Shown here: in pieces, positions 13,289-15,277 of the stretch
Layout: each line of letters starts with the position of its first letter
How positions within the stretch are numbered: position 1 is the stretch's first letter
NCBI GenBank assembly: GCA_009908735.1
Contig: JAAAOR010000089.1
Span: 1 to 15,277, forward strand
Source of the DNA: Spirochaetota bacterium
GTDB taxonomy: Bacteria > Spirochaetota > Spirochaetia > DSM-27196 > PWMO01
Direction of reading: 5' to 3'
DNA: 15,277 bases
Program-made: the position numbers and the translations under genes
The notes under the pieces: model-generated
Seen by the model: the letters and a program-made list of their open reading frames with translations, nothing else
The model's database searches: none
What the model was told of the DNA's origin: nothing

Positions 13289-14326
13289 ATGCCGTCGCAT
13301 CTTGCCCACCTGATCCACACCGAGGACAGCGTCGCGCGGGCGCTCCCCGATCTCGCAGACCCGCCGCAGCTTCTCAAAAGCTTTCTCACACTCGGCGCGC
13401 AGGGCCCCGATCAGTTCTACCACAATCGCCGCCGCAAGCCCTCGGGGCTGCTCTACGGCTCGCTCTCGCATCGAAAGAACTACGGGCGATCGGTTGCGGG
13501 AATGATCCGCTTTGCCACCGACCAGGCACTGCCGCTTCGCTCGGAGGCGGGCATGTTCGTCCTCGGCTACGCAGCACACGCGGTGCTCGACAGGAAGCTC
13601 CACCCCTTCATCAACTACTTCAGCGACCTCGCCGACGGCCGTGTGTTCCCGCGCGCCCACGCCTTTTTCGAGCGCATCGTGGACGTACTCCTCGTGCGCC
13701 GTATTCGCAATACCGAACCGCGTGAAATCGATTTCCGCGCGATCGTGGACTGCGGACCGGCGCTCCCACCCGAGATCACGGCCATGATGACCGCGGGATT
13801 CCTCGCAGCCTTCGACCGCGCCGACGGCGACGAGGAACTCCCCGAGCGTCTGCAGAACGCCTACCTCGATTCCATGGGGTTCTATGGGTACACCAACATG
13901 GTAGGCGCCGCGGCAATGCGCCGGGCAATAGACCATGCCGAGACCGAGCGCCACGAACGGGCACTCATCGCCCTCCTCCACCCGCCGGAGCTGCCCACAG
14001 GTTATGATTTCGCCAACGCCTCCGGCGCCGAGTGGTGCCACCCCTGCGACGAGACCGAGCGGCGCACCGACTCGCTGTACGATCTCTACGAGGAGGCGAC
14101 CGACCGCGCGGAGCGGGTGCTCACCGGCATCGAGGCCGGCTGGTCGGGGCGCGTTCCCCTCTTCGACGCCGAGGCCGACGCGTCGGAGCCGTCGGTGGAG
14201 GCTCTGGTGGGGAACCACAATCTCTCCGACGAGCGCATGCTCTCCTGTCCCCGCACCTGCGCGGCACCATTTCCGCTGATGGAGATCGTCGAGGAACTGC
14301 GTCGCACCTATCGGGCACGGAAGTAG
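13289..14326 (+). CDS. Zinc-dependent phospholipase C family protein
   Basis: A 345-aa protein of the bacterial branch of the zinc-dependent phospholipase C/S1-P1 fold. The N-terminal MPSHLAHLIHTED matches the family start with an early metal-binding His (H7). GAQGPDQFYH (D41) follows, then SHRKN (H61), GYAAHAVLDRKLHPFI (H97, D101, H105) and RAHAFFERIVDVLL (H124). This is the His/Asp spacing expected for a trinuclear zinc site. No signal peptide is visible, unlike secreted clostridial toxins; the family members of this type are cytoplasmic or of unknown location, and the substrate is unproven. The C-terminal part (from about 240) is acidic and not recognised. The start is the ATG at 13289: it gives the family N-terminus, although the frame stays open far upstream, antisense to ackA. 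Its stop overlaps the end of the convergent permease gene by 19 bp. Confidence 0.83.
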   Translation: MPSHLAHLIHTEDSVARALPDLADPPQLLKSFLTLGAQGPDQFYHNRRRKPSGLLYGSLSHRKNYGRSVAGMIRFATDQALPLRSEAGMFVLGYAAHAVLDRKLHPFINYFSDLADGRVFPRAHAFFERIVDVLLVRRIRNTEPREIDFRAIVDCGPALPPEITAMMTAGFLAAFDRADGDEELPERLQNAYLDSMGFYGYTNMVGAAAMRRAIDHAETERHERALIALLHPPELPTGYDFANASGAEWCHPCDETERRTDSLYDLYEEATDRAERVLTGIEAGWSGRVPLFDAEADASEPSVEALVGNHNLSDERMLSCPRTCAAPFPLMEIVEELRRTYRARK

Positions 14327-15165
14327 GGCCGCTGCTTTGCCCGTGAGGTCGCCGAGAAGCGCTCCGAGAGGGCGTCTGCGATGATGTTGAGACTCAACAC
14401 CGTCAGCGCAACCGCGATTCCCGGATAGAGGGCGAGCCAGGGCGCCCGCAGCAGATAGTTCCGCGCATCCTTGAGCATCAGCCCCCAGCTCGGGTTGGGT
14501 GGCTGGGTTCCGAGGCCAAGAAAGGACAGCGACGCCTCGATCACTATCGCCAGGGCGAAGGTGATGGAGGCCTGCACTATGATCTTGGGTAGCACGTTGG
14601 GGAGAATGTGCATCGAGATAGTCCGTCGCAGAGGGCTGCCGAGTGCACGGGAGGCCTCGACGTACTCCTCGGCCTTCACGGCGAGGGTCTCGGCCCGCAC
14701 GAGTCGGGCGAACACCGGGGTGAAGATCACGCCCACGGCCATCATCACCTGCATGATCCCGTAGCCGAACACGCTCACCACCGTGACGGCGAGGAGCACC
14801 GTGGGAAACGAGAGGACGGCATCCATGAGAAGCATCAGGGCGCTGTCTATCAGCCCCTCCGACAGCCCTGAGGCAAGGCCGATGACGAGCCCGAAGGCAA
14901 GCGCGATGCCCACGGACGTGAAACCCACCACGAGCGTGGAGCGAGAACCGTAGATCAGCCGGCTTGCGACGTCCCGACCGAAGTCGTCGGTGCCGAGGGG
15001 ATGACCGCCCTCCGCCGGCCCCACGAGGCGCGCGTCAAGGTCCTGCGCGACCGGATCGAATGGTGCAATGAGCGGCGCCGCAATCGCCGACACCACGAGC
15101 AGCACCACGAAGCCCACCGACGCATAGAGCAGAATCGTGGTGAGAGTCGGCACGCCAGGCTGCAC
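14308..15165 (-). CDS. ABC transporter permease, DppC/OppC type
   Basis: Inner-membrane permease of a peptide/nickel-type (family 5) ABC importer. The protein is 285 aa, typical for the C-type subunit. The first membrane helix is at about 10-34, followed by the APFDP and GGHPLGTDDFGRDVASRLIYGSR segment (54-75) characteristic of DppC/OppC. About five further helices follow. The EAA loop that contacts the ATPase is EYVEASRALGSPLRR (167-181), and the conserved EASLSFLGLGTQPPNPSWG stretch is at 210-228. The start is a GTG at 15165, 5 bases after the stop of the upstream gene, with no clear ribosome site, so it is probably translated by coupling. The substrate (peptides, sugars, metals) cannot be told from the permease. 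The 3' end overlaps the end of the convergent phospholipase-family gene. Confidence 0.95.
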   Translation of the reverse strand: MQPGVPTLTTILLYASVGFVVLLVVSAIAAPLIAPFDPVAQDLDARLVGPAEGGHPLGTDDFGRDVASRLIYGSRSTLVVGFTSVGIALAFGLVIGLASGLSEGLIDSALMLLMDAVLSFPTVLLAVTVVSVFGYGIMQVMMAVGVIFTPVFARLVRAETLAVKAEEYVEASRALGSPLRRTISMHILPNVLPKIIVQASITFALAIVIEASLSFLGLGTQPPNPSWGLMLKDARNYLLRAPWLALYPGIAVALTVLSLNIIADALSERFSATSRAKQRPYFRAR

Positions 15166-15170
15166 GTGCG

Positions 15171-15277
15171 TTACTCGAGCCTCAGTCGGCGGAAGTCGTA
15201 GGTGTCGAGGGTCGGATCCATCTCGAAGCCCTCGACTTCCTCCCTCACGCCCACGTAGAGGTAAGGAGATCCGAGGT
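15171..15277 (-). CDS. C-terminus of a probable family-5 solute-binding protein (partial)
   Basis: The last 35 codons of a gene cut by the window edge, ending with TAA at 15173-15171. The readable peptide (GSPYLYVGVREEVEGFEMDP, then TLDTYDFRRLRLE) resembles the C-terminal end of DppA/OppA-type periplasmic binding proteins, which finish with a V-x-G-F-x-x-[DN]-P segment and a short beta-strand. Its position directly before a DppC-type permease fits. So short a piece cannot exclude another identity. Confidence 0.62.
   Translation of the reverse strand, partial: LGSPYLYVGVREEVEGFEMDPTLDTYDFRRLRLE

Noticed and set aside
13274..14218. Minus-strand open frame opposite the phospholipase-family gene
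   Set aside because: No ribosome site or motif was found, while the plus strand shows the His/Asp metal-site pattern of a known family.

Overview
The window is a GC-rich stretch of bacterial chromosome carrying fourteen protein-coding genes: twelve complete with confident or fairly confident family assignments, one complete secreted protein of unknown function, and one cut off at the right edge. No tRNA, rRNA, CRISPR array or insertion sequence was seen. The gene set points to a fermentative, probably obligately anaerobic, Gram-negative-type bacterium. It includes a long (about 550 aa) pyrophosphate-dependent phosphofructokinase, acetate kinase, a flavodiiron oxygen/NO reductase, galactokinase, mannose-6-phosphate isomerase and two exported redox-type lipoproteins. 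The long PPi-phosphofructokinase and the DUF2779 protein make a high-GC member of the Spirochaetales my best guess. That is inference from family distribution, not proof.

Layout, left to right. asnS (+) faces the flavodiiron gene (-) across a GC-rich gap. The flavodiiron gene has its own promoter, with a cluster of TACC-type half-sites over the -10 region. Upstream of it on the same strand lie a YaiI/YqxD-family gene and manA, which overlap at their stop/start. manA and galK diverge from an 88-bp gap, and neither has a Shine-Dalgarno sequence. galK (+) converges on a two-gene lipoprotein operon (-): an FMN-binding lipoprotein with a covalent-flavinylation-type motif, then a tandem double-rhodanese lipoprotein. 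A good intrinsic terminator ends that operon. PPi-phosphofructokinase (+) and a secreted jelly-roll-like protein (+) follow, closed by two hairpins. Next come ackA and a tightly coupled DUF2779 nuclease-like gene (-), then a zinc-dependent phospholipase C-family gene (+) diverging from ackA. The window ends in a peptide-type ABC transporter (-): a DppC/OppC-like permease and the last 35 codons of a probable family-5 solute-binding protein.

How the genes fit together. Galactokinase, mannose-6-phosphate isomerase, PPi-phosphofructokinase and acetate kinase together describe sugar entry, glycolysis that spares ATP by using PPi, and ATP gain from acetyl phosphate. The flavodiiron protein would protect such a metabolism from oxygen or NO. 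The paired lipoproteins look like an extracytoplasmic flavin/sulfur redox module and are the most interesting candidate for an undescribed partnership.

Three further points stand out. First, manA, ackA and the phospholipase-family gene have sigma70-like promoters whose -10 element lies only 7-8 bp from the ATG, predicting leaderless mRNAs. Second, the DUF2779 protein has lost the E-x-K of its PD-(D/E)XK nuclease half but keeps its DnaQ-like half. Third, the PPi-phosphofructokinase has Arg in the normally Gly/Asn position of its TIDxD loop. All statements come from reading the sequence by eye; no searches or alignments were run.
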